In this document: positions 42,488 through 51,587 of the stretch, one piece after another
How the letters are laid out: every line of letters begins with the position of its first letter
Position numbering within the stretch: the first letter of the stretch is position 1
NCBI GenBank assembly: GCA_963704505.1
Contig: OY969912.1
Location: 1,736,001 to 1,800,000, forward strand
Origin: VRUE01 sp963704505
GTDB lineage: Bacteria > Actinomycetota > Thermoleophilia > Solirubrobacterales > 70-9
DNA: 64,000 nt
Direction of reading: 5' to 3'
Notes under the pieces: generated by a model
Told to the model about the DNA's origin: nothing
Databases searched by the model: none
What the model saw: the letters and a program-made list of their open reading frames with translations, nothing else
Program-made: the position numbers and the translations under genes

Positions 42488-42616
42488 CTCGCTGAGTCAC
42501 CGCTCCCGATAGGAGCGGGGTTCGGGGGACCCAATCAGTTGGGGCGAATCGCGGGCAGTACTGCCGCGTAGCGCAGCTCTTTCAGCGCGAGCCCGTCAGC
42601 TAACCCCGTAAGCGTC
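42488..42616 (+). ncRNA. c-di-AMP riboswitch (ydaO/yuaA type)
   Basis: The sequence follows the ydaO consensus: CGCTGAGTCACC, the hairpin CGCTCC-CGAT-AGGAGCG, CCCAATCAGTTGGGG (pseudo-symmetric helix), CTCTTTCAGCGCGAGCCCG and the hallmark GTCAGCTAACCCCGTAAGCG at 42595-42614. P1 pairs CGCT (42490-42493) with AGCG (42611-42614). These RNAs bind c-di-AMP, usually lowering expression of wall-remodelling and potassium genes. The end of P1 is only ten bases before the ATG of the next gene, so ligand binding probably hides the ribosome site. Confidence 0.93.
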
Positions 42617-42624
42617 GAAAAGAG

Positions 42625-43062
42625 ATGAGCAAACGCAAAAACATTCTGCTTGCCTGCGCGATCGGCCTTGCCGCGCTGAGTGGCGCCTCCTCGGCCCAGG
42701 CGACGACCGGCGGAGCGACGACGACCGCCTCCACCGACGCCCAGGCCGGCAAGGACATCGCCTTCAGCGCCCTGCGCACGAGCGGCGCGACCTGGTACGG
42801 CCCCGGCCTCTACGGTCGGCAGACCGCCTGTGGCCAGATCCTGCGCCCGGGCACGATCGGCGTCGCACACCGCAGCCTTCCCTGCGGCACCGCGGTCAAA
42901 TTCGTCTTCCACGGCCACTCGATCGTGACCCGCGTGATCGACCGCGGGCCGTATACGACCGGCAACGCCTGGGATCTGACCAACGGTGCCCGCGAAGCCC
43001 TCGGCTTCAACGGATCGGGTCAGATTTTCTACGCGGTCGCCCTTCAGTTCGCGCGTCCCTAG
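42625..43062 (+). CDS. secreted RlpA-like double-psi beta-barrel protein
   Basis: 145 aa. Signal peptide KRKNILLACAIGLAALSGASSAQA, then a linker and a DPBB domain: GATWYGPGLYGRQTACGQILRPGTIGVAHRSLPCGTAVKFVFHGHSIVTRVIDRGPYTTGNAWDLTNGAREALGFNGSG. The A-S-W-Y-G start, the CG(T/Q) motifs, RVIDRGPY and DLT/S are RlpA and Rpf-associated DPBB marks; the Asp in VIDRGPY is the usual active-site candidate. RlpA proteins bind or cleave peptidoglycan. A c-di-AMP riboswitch lies directly upstream, as known for actinobacterial wall hydrolases. Confidence 0.9.
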   Translation: MSKRKNILLACAIGLAALSGASSAQATTGGATTTASTDAQAGKDIAFSALRTSGATWYGPGLYGRQTACGQILRPGTIGVAHRSLPCGTAVKFVFHGHSIVTRVIDRGPYTTGNAWDLTNGAREALGFNGSGQIFYAVALQFARP

Positions 43063-43069
43063 GCGTTTT

Positions 43070-43090
43070 CCCCGCGACACCGGGCCTTTT
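43070..43090 (+). terminator. weak terminator after the rlpA-like gene
   Basis: CCCCG, six bases, CGGG(C), then CTTTTT. Short stem but with a T-run (43085-43091). Confidence 0.4.
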
Positions 43091-43161
43091 TGCGTGTTAG
43101 CGCCGTTGGGGTGGCTAACCTGCGACCCGCAGTTGCGATGAACCTAGAGAGGAGCCCGGCA

Positions 43162-43896
43162 ATGTCGAAGTCGTCCGAGGAAGTGGCGGCGGTCCGTAGG
43201 GGACCGACCGGTAGGCGTGGGCGATTCACCGTTCTCCTTGCGCTGGGTGCCTGCCTGGCGATCGCGGTAGCCGCGCTGGGAACCGCCGGAGCCGGCGCGA
43301 AGACCCAGACGACCGTGGTCCTCGGCTCCACATCGACGCAGCCCGAACCCTCGTGCCCGGCGCTCCCCTGCCAGGCGGTCGGCAGCGTCACCGGCTTCCA
43401 GGTCAGCAACGACCAGACCAACCTTCCGTTCCGGGTCAGCAAGCCAGGGAAAGTCAAGTCCTGGACGCTCACCCTGGCCCAGCCGACCAACAGCCAACGC
43501 TCTTTCTTCAACGGCTTCTTCGGCACCCCGCCGGAGGCTCGCCTGGCGATCCTCCGGCGAGTCGCCGGCACCGAGCCGCCCCGCTACAACCTGATCAGCC
43601 AGGGAGCGATCCACGTGCTCAGCTCCTATCTCGGCCAGACGGTCAAGTTCAGTGCCAACCTCTCGGTGCAGAAAGGCGACATCGTCGGCATCACCGTGCC
43701 GACCTGGGCGCCGGCCTTCTCCCAGGGCCTCGCGGCCAAAAACGTCTGGCGCGCCAGTCGCGAACCCGGCAAATGCACCAACTCGACCGACGTCCGCCAG
43801 GGCGAACCGCAGATGAAGGTCGGCAGGCGGGCGACTTACGGCTGCAAGTACTCGACTGCGCGGCTGCTCTACACGGTCACTGTTGTCGAGGGTTGA
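43162..43896 (+). CDS. secreted protein of unknown function
   Basis: 244 aa from the ATG at 43162, preceded by AGAGAGGAG; upstream in-frame codons lack a ribosome site. An N-terminal basic stretch and signal segment (FTVLLALGACLAIAVAALGTAGAGA) lead to a beta-rich mature part: VVLGSTSTQPEPSCPALPCQAVGSVTGFQV, KSWTLTLAQPTNSQRSFFNGFFG, VKFSANLSVQKGDIVGITVPTWAPAF and a Cys near the end (YGCKYSTAR). Similar secreted beta-sandwich proteins are common in soil actinobacteria, but I cannot name a family. A TTAGC/GCTAA-type motif (43096-43119) with TAACCT may be its promoter. Confidence 0.75.
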   Translation: MSKSSEEVAAVRRGPTGRRGRFTVLLALGACLAIAVAALGTAGAGAKTQTTVVLGSTSTQPEPSCPALPCQAVGSVTGFQVSNDQTNLPFRVSKPGKVKSWTLTLAQPTNSQRSFFNGFFGTPPEARLAILRRVAGTEPPRYNLISQGAIHVLSSYLGQTVKFSANLSVQKGDIVGITVPTWAPAFSQGLAAKNVWRASREPGKCTNSTDVRQGEPQMKVGRRATYGCKYSTARLLYTVTVVEG

Positions 43897-43901
43897 GGCC
43901 G

Positions 43902-44009
43902 GGTCGGGTGCCCCTCCCGGCTCAGACTTTCCGGTGATGAGCCACTAGCTGTCGCCGCCGGCGCCCGACGAATAGTCACAAGCCGCCGGGAGGGGCACCC
44001 GCCCCGACC
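43902..44009 (-). repeat. inverted hairpin repeat R2, left copy
   Basis: Arms 43905-43921 (CGGGTGCCCCTCCCGGC) and 43985-44001 are perfect reverse complements over 17 bases. Read on the minus strand the inner part has CGGCTTGTGACT, GCCGGCGG and ATCACCGGAAAGTCTGAG in the same order as the copy at 44588-44699. It lies five bases after the secreted-protein gene. Confidence 0.8.
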
Positions 44010-44101
44010 TTCAGCTCCCAAGGGCAACGCGTAGGGCCGCCGCTTGGATGCTGAGGAGCTTGACCTTCGGCCGCCAGCCGAGAGGTTCGTAAGCTGTTCT
44101 C

Positions 44102-44530
44102 GTGGGAAGTGTCGTGGCATTTGTGTTGGCAGCGGTGGCGCTCTCGGGCGCACCGATGTCCGGGTCCGGATACGGCGTTGAAATCCCGGCCGCGGTCGAA
44201 GCCACTCGAATCTCTTCCGGTAGCCATGGCGCTGAAGGGCATCGGTTCACCTTCCACGTCGACGTATCCCCCTGCCGTGCCCCGAAACTGCGGCTCGATC
44301 ACGTTCGTCTGGTCGAAAAGCCCGAGGATGCCGGCGGTCTGAAAGCGGCGGTCGTGACCGCCTACCTGTCCCACCCCGCGTATCGACCCGGTGCATGCCC
44401 CAAGGTCCGCCGGATAGCCCGGGTCGCGATCAGGACGAAGCGGCCGGCCGGTGACCTCGTCTTTTTCGACGGCAGCAGCTCACCGCCCCGCCGGGTCTTT
44501 CCTCCCGCTATGCATCCGCGGGGCGACTAG
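44102..44530 (+). CDS. secreted protein of unknown function between R2 repeats
   Basis: 142 aa, GTG start. N-terminal signal-like VVAFVLAAVALSGAPMSGSG, then EIPAAVEATRISSGSHGAEGHRFTFHVDVSPCRAPKLRLDHVRLVEKPEDAGGLKAAVVTAYLSHPAYRPGACPKVRRIARVAIRTK, with two Cys, and a Pro/Arg-rich tail. The GTG and reading frame are supported by third-position GC and the signal peptide but no family is recognised. It is bracketed by R2 repeats in opposite orientation (43902-44009 and 44588-44699), so it may be a cassette. Confidence 0.55.
   Translation: MGSVVAFVLAAVALSGAPMSGSGYGVEIPAAVEATRISSGSHGAEGHRFTFHVDVSPCRAPKLRLDHVRLVEKPEDAGGLKAAVVTAYLSHPAYRPGACPKVRRIARVAIRTKRPAGDLVFFDGSSSPPRRVFPPAMHPRGD
44484..44525. repeat. 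possible hairpin R3 copy c
   Basis: CGCCCCGC (44484-44491) and GCGGGGCG (44518-44525) pair perfectly across a 26-base loop with CTTTCCTCCCGCTATGC, matching the loop of the hairpin at 11257-11295 in a 15-base stretch. It lies in the end of the coding region 44102-44530. Confidence 0.35.
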
Positions 44531-44542
44531 CCCCGACTGATC

Positions 44543-44570
44543 CACCGGCTCGAGGGTCGAGCCGGTGCTT
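44543..44570 (+). terminator. strong hairpin after the 44102-44530 gene
   Basis: CACCGGCTCGA-GGG-TCGAGCCGGTG, an 11-base perfect stem with a 3-base loop, followed by CTTCCTCT. No pure T-run, but position and strength fit a terminator. Confidence 0.6.
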
Positions 44571-44587
44571 CCTCTGACGCTTCGAGA

Positions 44588-44699
44588 GGAGGGGTCACGT
44601 ACCCCTCCGAGCGGCTTGTGACTTTTCGGCGATTCACCGGCGGTCAGCCGCGGGCAAATCACCGAAAAGTCTGAGTGAGGAGGGGTACGTGACCCCTCC
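44588..44699 (+). repeat. inverted hairpin repeat R2, right copy
   Basis: Terminal arms 44588-44608 and 44679-44699 are perfect reverse complements over 21 bases, and each arm is itself nearly palindromic (GGAGGGGT ... ACCCCTCC). An inner stem pairs GACTTTTCGGCGATT (44620-44634) with AATCACCGAAAAGTC (44657-44671). Homologous to the left copy in reverse orientation. Sits between convergent genes. Confidence 0.82.
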
Positions 44700-44708
44700 C
44701 ACCCGAAC

Positions 44709-45275
44709 CTAAGCCGCCTCTGGAAGCACCTGCGGCGTCGCCTGGTCTTTGGGCAATGCCGCCGCGCTCGCGATCAGGCTCTGGAACTCGTTGAGCGCCA
44801 GGTGGCCCACCGCCTCGAGGATTTCCTCTTCGCTCCAGCCGATCTCCAGCGCCTCTTCGTGGAGGTGGTGGGGAGGACGGCTGTCGGCCTCGAGGGTCGC
44901 CTTCAGGTACGTCAGGAGCGCCTGCTCCTTCTCGTCGCCCGATTCGAAGCTCCGCGCCTTGGAGACCTCGTCGAGCCCGAGGCCCGCGCGGCGCGCCGAC
45001 TTGGCGTGCTGGGCGATGCTGTAGCTGTCCTCGCGATGCTCGGCCACCGCCAGGGCGATCCGCTCACGGGTCGCCTGCGGGAGAACCCCGTTGCGGAGCT
45101 CGGAACGCATCCGGGTGTAGGCACGGAGGACGGCGGGGGAACCGGCGAGTACGCCGACGAACTTGGTCACGGCGCCGCCGGCAGCCTGAATCGTCTTGAT
45201 CAGGGGGGCACTCTCGTCGGGGGCGGTCAGCTCGTCGTGGATTTGGAATCTGCTCACATCGGTTTTGACTGTCAC
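44709..45275 (-). CDS. carboxymuconolactone decarboxylase/AhpD-like fold protein lacking the Cys pair
   Basis: 188 aa. The all-helical AhpD/CMD layout is visible: GAVTKFVGVLAGSPAVLRAYTRMRSELRNGVLPQATRERIALAVAEHREDSYSIAQHAKSARRAGLGLDEV, then a second helical half ALLTYLKATLEADSRPPHHLHEEALEIGWSEEEILEAVGHLALNEFQSLI. In AhpD the CxxCxxxH motif gives peroxidase-linked disulfide chemistry; here the same place reads DSYSIAQH, so both Cys are replaced while the His stays. It is therefore not a peroxidase of the usual kind. Divergent from glnA across 237 bases. Confidence 0.82.
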   Translation of the reverse strand: MTVKTDVSRFQIHDELTAPDESAPLIKTIQAAGGAVTKFVGVLAGSPAVLRAYTRMRSELRNGVLPQATRERIALAVAEHREDSYSIAQHAKSARRAGLGLDEVSKARSFESGDEKEQALLTYLKATLEADSRPPHHLHEEALEIGWSEEEILEAVGHLALNEFQSLIASAAALPKDQATPQVLPEAA

Positions 45276-45359
45276 GTTCGCATCCTGCTTTCAGCGCTTA
45301 TCGGCTGTATTTGGCTTCACAGAGCCTTTACGTGGCCTTTACTTTACTTTTGGCTATGG

Positions 45360-45376
45360 ACTTACTTGAAGTAAGT
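45360..45376. promoter_or_regulatory. 17-base palindrome upstream of glnA
   Basis: ACTTACTT-G-AAGTAAGT is a perfect 8-1-8 palindrome in an AT-rich part of the gap between the CMD-like gene and glnA, 137 bases before the glnA ATG. It is unlike the GlnR site GTnAC-n6-GAAAC. Possible operator of an unknown regulator. Confidence 0.55.
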
Positions 45377-45512
45377 TATACCTACTTTCGACCTGGGTCG
45401 CAACCCCGTCGGTCAACGTTTCCTTACCCATCAATACGAGCGATTGCACCTGCCTGGTTCAGTTCGCCTATCGTTGCGCCCTCCTCGCGGGCAAAGAGTC
45501 AAGGAGAGCGGA

Positions 45513-46865
45513 ATGACCAACCAATCGAAGAGCGCTGCCGACGTCATTCAGATCGTCAAGGAGCGCGATGTCCGCTTCGTGCGGCTCTGGTTCACCGACG
45601 TCCTCGGCCAGCTCAAGAGCTTCTCGATCAACGCCTCTGAGCTGGAGGACGCGTTCGACGGAGGCATGGGCTTCGACGGCTCTTCGATCACCGGCTTCAA
45701 CCCGATCGAGGAGTCCGACATGATCGCGATGCCGGATCCCTCGACCTTCGAGCTGATTCCCTGGCGCCCCGAGGAGGAGAACACCGTCGCGCGCATGTTC
45801 TGCGACGTCCAGGTGCCCGGCGGCGGCGCCTACGAGGGCGACCCGCGCTGGATCCTCCGCCGCGCCCTGCAGCGCGCCGAAGAGATGGGCTTCGAAGGCT
45901 TCAATGTCGGCCCGGAGCTCGAGTTCTTCTACTTCAAATCGGCAAAGCCCGAGGGGGGCATTCCGGAAGTCCTCGACGAGGGCGGATATTTCGACCTCAC
46001 CACTCTCGACGCCGGCTCCGACGTGCGCCGCGACACCGTCCTCGCCCTGGAGAAAATGGGCATCCACGTCGAGTACACCCATCACGAGGTCGGCCCCTCT
46101 CAGCATGAGGTCGACATGCGTTACAAGAACGCGCTCGAGATGGCCGACGACTGCATGACCTACCGCATCGTCGTCAAGGAGTACGCGATGAAATACGGCT
46201 GGCACGCGACCTTCATGCCCAAGCCGCTGTTCGGCGAGAACGGCTCCGGCATGCACGTGCATCAGTCCCTCACCAAAGACGGCAAGAACGCCTTTTTCGA
46301 CCCCGATGACCAGTTCTACCTCTCGCCGACCGCGAAGGCATTCATCGCCGGCCAGCTCAAGCACGCCCGCGAGATCTCACCCCTTTTCGCCCAGTGGGTC
46401 AACTCCTACAAGCGGCTCGTCCCTGGCTACGAGGCGCCGGTCTACCTCGCCTGGTCTCGCCGCAATCGCTCGGCCCTGATCCGGGTTCCGCTCTACCACC
46501 CCGGCAAGGAGGGGGCCACCCGCGCCGAGCTTCGCTGTCCCGACCCGTCCTGCAACCCGTACCTCTGTTTCGCGGGCATGCTGCACGCCGGGCTGGAAGG
46601 GATCGAGAAGGGCTACGAGTTGCCCGAGCCGATGGAGCAGAACCTCTACCACCTCTCCCAGGAGGAGCTCGCACACCAGGGGATCGAGCAGCTGCCGTCG
46701 ACCCTGGGCGAGGCGATCGAGGTCGCCGCCGACTCGGAGCTGGTCCTGCGCACGCTCGGCGAGCACACCTTCCGCCGCTTCATCGAGATCAAGCGGCAGG
46801 AGTGGGACGACTACCGCGTGCAGGTCACTCCTTACGAGATCGAAAGCTTCCTGCCGGTTCTGTAG
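45513..46865 (+). CDS. glnA: type I glutamine synthetase (GSI-alpha-like length)
   Basis: 450 aa, ATG with AAGGAGAG eight bases upstream. It makes glutamine from glutamate and ammonia. Marks: FTDVLGQLKSFSI and MGFDGSSITGFNPIEESDM at the N-terminus, the metal-site VGPELEFFYF, EVGPSQHEVDMRY, ATFMPKPLFGENGSGMHVHQSL (ATP-binding) and NRSALIRVP. The region around the adenylylation Tyr of E. coli reads EQNLYHLSQEELAHQGIEQLP, nearer to the Bacillus form, and the ~20-residue insertion of GSI-beta is lacking, so control by feedback or transcription is more likely than adenylylation. The R1 hairpin starts at its stop codon. Confidence 0.94.
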   Translation: MTNQSKSAADVIQIVKERDVRFVRLWFTDVLGQLKSFSINASELEDAFDGGMGFDGSSITGFNPIEESDMIAMPDPSTFELIPWRPEEENTVARMFCDVQVPGGGAYEGDPRWILRRALQRAEEMGFEGFNVGPELEFFYFKSAKPEGGIPEVLDEGGYFDLTTLDAGSDVRRDTVLALEKMGIHVEYTHHEVGPSQHEVDMRYKNALEMADDCMTYRIVVKEYAMKYGWHATFMPKPLFGENGSGMHVHQSLTKDGKNAFFDPDDQFYLSPTAKAFIAGQLKHAREISPLFAQWVNSYKRLVPGYEAPVYLAWSRRNRSALIRVPLYHPGKEGATRAELRCPDPSCNPYLCFAGMLHAGLEGIEKGYELPEPMEQNLYHLSQEELAHQGIEQLPSTLGEAIEVAADSELVLRTLGEHTFRRFIEIKRQEWDDYRVQVTPYEIESFLPVL

Positions 46866-46975
46866 ACGCTCGGCGCGCGGGGCCTGACACGGGCTCGAGG
46901 GGGGCCTGCGGGCGCGCCAAACAGGGTGCGTTCTCGGCCCCCCTCGAGCCCGCGCCACCCGCGCGAGGAGCGTCT
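46864..46975 (-). repeat. dispersed long-hairpin repeat R1, copy a
   Basis: Outer arms AGACGCTC (46864-46871) and GAGCGTCT (46968-46975) and inner arms GGGCTCGAGGGGGGCC (46891-46906) and its exact complement (46936-46951) form a cruciform of 112 bases with a 29-base loop. On the minus strand the loop starts GAGAACG and ends CGCCCGCA, as in copy b (24 of 29 loop positions equal by eye). It overlaps the last two bases of glnA and may end transcription from both sides. Confidence 0.85.
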
Positions 46976-47031
46976 AAAGGCCTTGAGTGCGAGCGGTCTC
47001 GAAGGTGAGTATTCGCGGAGCTGCCTGGGAA

Positions 47032-49494
47032 CTAAGGGCGGGGCGGTGGGGGGGTGGCGGTCTTGCCCTTGGAGAGGGCGGAGGGCCACCAGAACTTGTC
47101 GCCGGCGGTCAGGGCGATCGCCGGGACGAGGACGCTGCGGACCAGGAAGGTGTCGAGGAGGACGCCGAAGGCGACGACGAAGCCGAGCTCGGTGAGGAAG
47201 GTGAGGGGGAGGACGGCGAGCACGGAGAAGGTGCCGGCGAGGACGATGCCGGCGCTGGTGATGACCGCGCCGGTGACCGCGAGCGAGCGCAGGATCCCTT
47301 CGCGGGAGCCGTGCTGAATCGTCTCCTCGCGGGCGCGGGCGATGAGGAAGATGTTGTAGTCGACGCCGAGCGCGACCAGGAAGACGAAAGCGAAGAGCGG
47401 TAATGACGGGTCCGAGCCCGGGAAGTCGAAGATGAAGTCGAAGGCGAAGTAGCCGACCCCTAGTGCGGCCAGGTAGCTGAGGATCACGGTGCCGATCAGG
47501 ATCAGCGGCGCCGCGACCGCTCGCAGCAGGCCGATCAGGATCAGAAGGACGACGATCAGGATGATCGGCGGGATCACGGTCGAGTCCCAACCGGCGGCGT
47601 CGCGGACGTCGAATTCGACCGCGGTCGGGCCGCCGACCAGAGCTCCTGGGGAGGCGGAATGGGCGGCATCCCGGATCGGGTCGACAAGGTCGAAGGCTTC
47701 GGTCGAGTAGGGATTCGGTTCGAGGATCGCCTGGATCAGAACGCCCTGATCGCCTTCGGCGACGGGGGGCGAGACCGCCTCGACGCCCTTGACGCCGGCG
47801 ACTGCCCGTTTCACGCCGGGCACTTCGGCACGGTCGGGGACGACGACGTCGGTGAGCGCCGTCGTGCCGGATGGGAAGCTCTTGTCGAGCAGGTGCTGGC
47901 CTTCGGTCGACTCGACTTCGGACCGGTAGCTGTCTTCGCTGGTCAGGTCGGTGGAGAAGGTGGCCAGGCCGCAGCAGAGGATCAGCAGCACGATCGTCGA
48001 GCCGATCGCAATCCGCTTGGGTGAGACGGCGATCCGCTGGCCGAGCCGGGCCCAGAAGCCGTGCGTGACATCGGAAGCGTGCTCCTTGCGATGGCGCCGG
48101 ATCTCATAGGGCGTGAAAAACGCCCGGTCCAGCGGCCCGAAGACCAACGAAGGGATGCGGCCGAGGGTAATCAGCCGCAGGAGCGAGTTGAGCAGGATCA
48201 GCGGCGAGAGCAGGATGAACAGGAGGACCCCGACGATCACCTTGAACAGGGCGCCGACGCTCGAGCCCTCGATGATCGACGACCCTGCCGGCTCGGGATC
48301 CCCGCCGGGCGCAGTGCCCGGGGTGTGGGGCACGAACGGCCAGAAGGCACGGCGGCCGAAGATCGTCAGCAGGGCCGGGAGCAGGGTCAGGCCGGAGAGC
48401 GCCGCGCAGAAGATCCCGATCGCCGCGATCGGCCCGAGGCCCGAGGTGCCGTTGACCTTCGCGATCATCAGGCAGAGGAGCGCCGCGATTACGGTCAGGG
48501 CCGAGGCGAAGATCGCCGGGCCCGCCGAGGCGAGGGCGGTCTTCATCGCCTCGTGCTTGTCGTCGACCCGATGTAACTCCTCGCGGTAGCGGGAGACGAG
48601 CAGCAGGGCGTAGTCGGTCCCGGCGCCGAGCACGAGCACCGACATGATCGAGCTCGACTGGCCGTTGATCGTCACTCCCAGCTCGGAGACGCCGTAGCCG
48701 ATCGAGCGCGACAGGGTCTCCGCGAAGAGCACTGCCGCCAGGGGGATGAAGAAGAACATCGGCGAGCGATAGATGACGATCAGGAGGAAGATCACGAGGC
48801 TGACCGCGGCGAGCAGAAGGGTCCCGTTGATGCCTTCGAAGACTTCGATCGCATCGGCGGAGAACCCGGCGCCGCCGGTGATCTTCACCTCCAGGCCGCC
48901 GCCCGGATTGGAGATTTCGTCGCGCCAGAACTGAACCGGGTCGAGGATCCGTTCCCCCTCACCGTTGGCGCTTATGTAGGCACTGACGATCGCCGCCTTG
49001 CCGTCGGTCGAGCAGATCGGGCCGACGAAGGGCGCGTAGTCGGCGGGCTGACCCGGGATCGTCGTGGTCGGGGTCCCGCAGCCGGGCGGGAGGTTCAGGT
49101 GTTCGGCGCGCAACGCCTTCTCCGAGCCCTTCGACTCCCCGCCGGCGGCGGCGGTGGCGCCGTCGGCGATCACGCCGGGGAACCGCTTCGACGTCATCTT
49201 GCCGACGTCTTCGACGATCGTCTTGCGGTCGGCGGCGGTGAGGCCGGAGTCGCGCCGGTAGATGATCACGGCGGGTGCGATTTCCCCGTTTTGCAGCGAC
49301 TCGGTGGCGGCAAGCGCGGCCGTCGATTCGGCCGAGCCGGGCAGGTAGGAGGTCGCCTCGTTGCTTTCGGCGTCTTCAAACTTGCCCGGAAGGTTGGCCG
49401 GACCGGCGGCTACGAAGATCGCCACGAACCAGATCGCGAAAACGATCCACTTCGCACGGCGACCGGCAGCAAACGTGAAGGACGAGTCACGCAC
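47032..49494 (-). CDS. MMPL/RND-family membrane exporter
   Basis: 820 aa, GTG start. It has an N-terminal helix (KWIVFAIWFVAIFVAAGPA), a large outer domain, then five helices with SVLVLGAGTDYALLLVSRYREELH (the GxxxDY(T/A) MMPL motif); a central cytosolic stretch; a second half with a matching LVALGVDYNIFLIARAREE and a final helix bundle. This twofold plan is that of MmpL/HpnN transporters, which move lipids or siderophores using the proton gradient via Asp-Tyr pairs in both motifs. Cargo unknown. Follows the DUF255 gene by 14 bases. Confidence 0.92.
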   Translation of the reverse strand: MRDSSFTFAAGRRAKWIVFAIWFVAIFVAAGPANLPGKFEDAESNEATSYLPGSAESTAALAATESLQNGEIAPAVIIYRRDSGLTAADRKTIVEDVGKMTSKRFPGVIADGATAAAGGESKGSEKALRAEHLNLPPGCGTPTTTIPGQPADYAPFVGPICSTDGKAAIVSAYISANGEGERILDPVQFWRDEISNPGGGLEVKITGGAGFSADAIEVFEGINGTLLLAAVSLVIFLLIVIYRSPMFFFIPLAAVLFAETLSRSIGYGVSELGVTINGQSSSIMSVLVLGAGTDYALLLVSRYREELHRVDDKHEAMKTALASAGPAIFASALTVIAALLCLMIAKVNGTSGLGPIAAIGIFCAALSGLTLLPALLTIFGRRAFWPFVPHTPGTAPGGDPEPAGSSIIEGSSVGALFKVIVGVLLFILLSPLILLNSLLRLITLGRIPSLVFGPLDRAFFTPYEIRRHRKEHASDVTHGFWARLGQRIAVSPKRIAIGSTIVLLILCCGLATFSTDLTSEDSYRSEVESTEGQHLLDKSFPSGTTALTDVVVPDRAEVPGVKRAVAGVKGVEAVSPPVAEGDQGVLIQAILEPNPYSTEAFDLVDPIRDAAHSASPGALVGGPTAVEFDVRDAAGWDSTVIPPIILIVVLLILIGLLRAVAAPLILIGTVILSYLAALGVGYFAFDFIFDFPGSDPSLPLFAFVFLVALGVDYNIFLIARAREETIQHGSREGILRSLAVTGAVITSAGIVLAGTFSVLAVLPLTFLTELGFVVAFGVLLDTFLVRSVLVPAIALTAGDKFWWPSALSKGKTATPPPPRP

Positions 49495-49508
49495 TGGGCA
49501 CGATCTTT

Positions 49509-51479
<1,971 letters not shown>

Positions 51480-51587
51480 CGCCCCAGCCTACTTTTCGCC
51501 GGTCGCGGGTCGCCGAAAATTGGGCGACGTTTGTCATTCGGGGCGCGTCGCTCTTGTGCGCGGGCGCAGAACGTCTACGGTGCCCGA

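Noticed and set aside
43902..44699. R2 pair as an insertion sequence
   Set aside because: The enclosed gene shows no transposase motif, and no target-site duplication can be seen by eye.
45360..45376. GlnR binding site upstream of glnA
   Set aside because: The palindrome does not fit GTnAC-n6-GAAAC.
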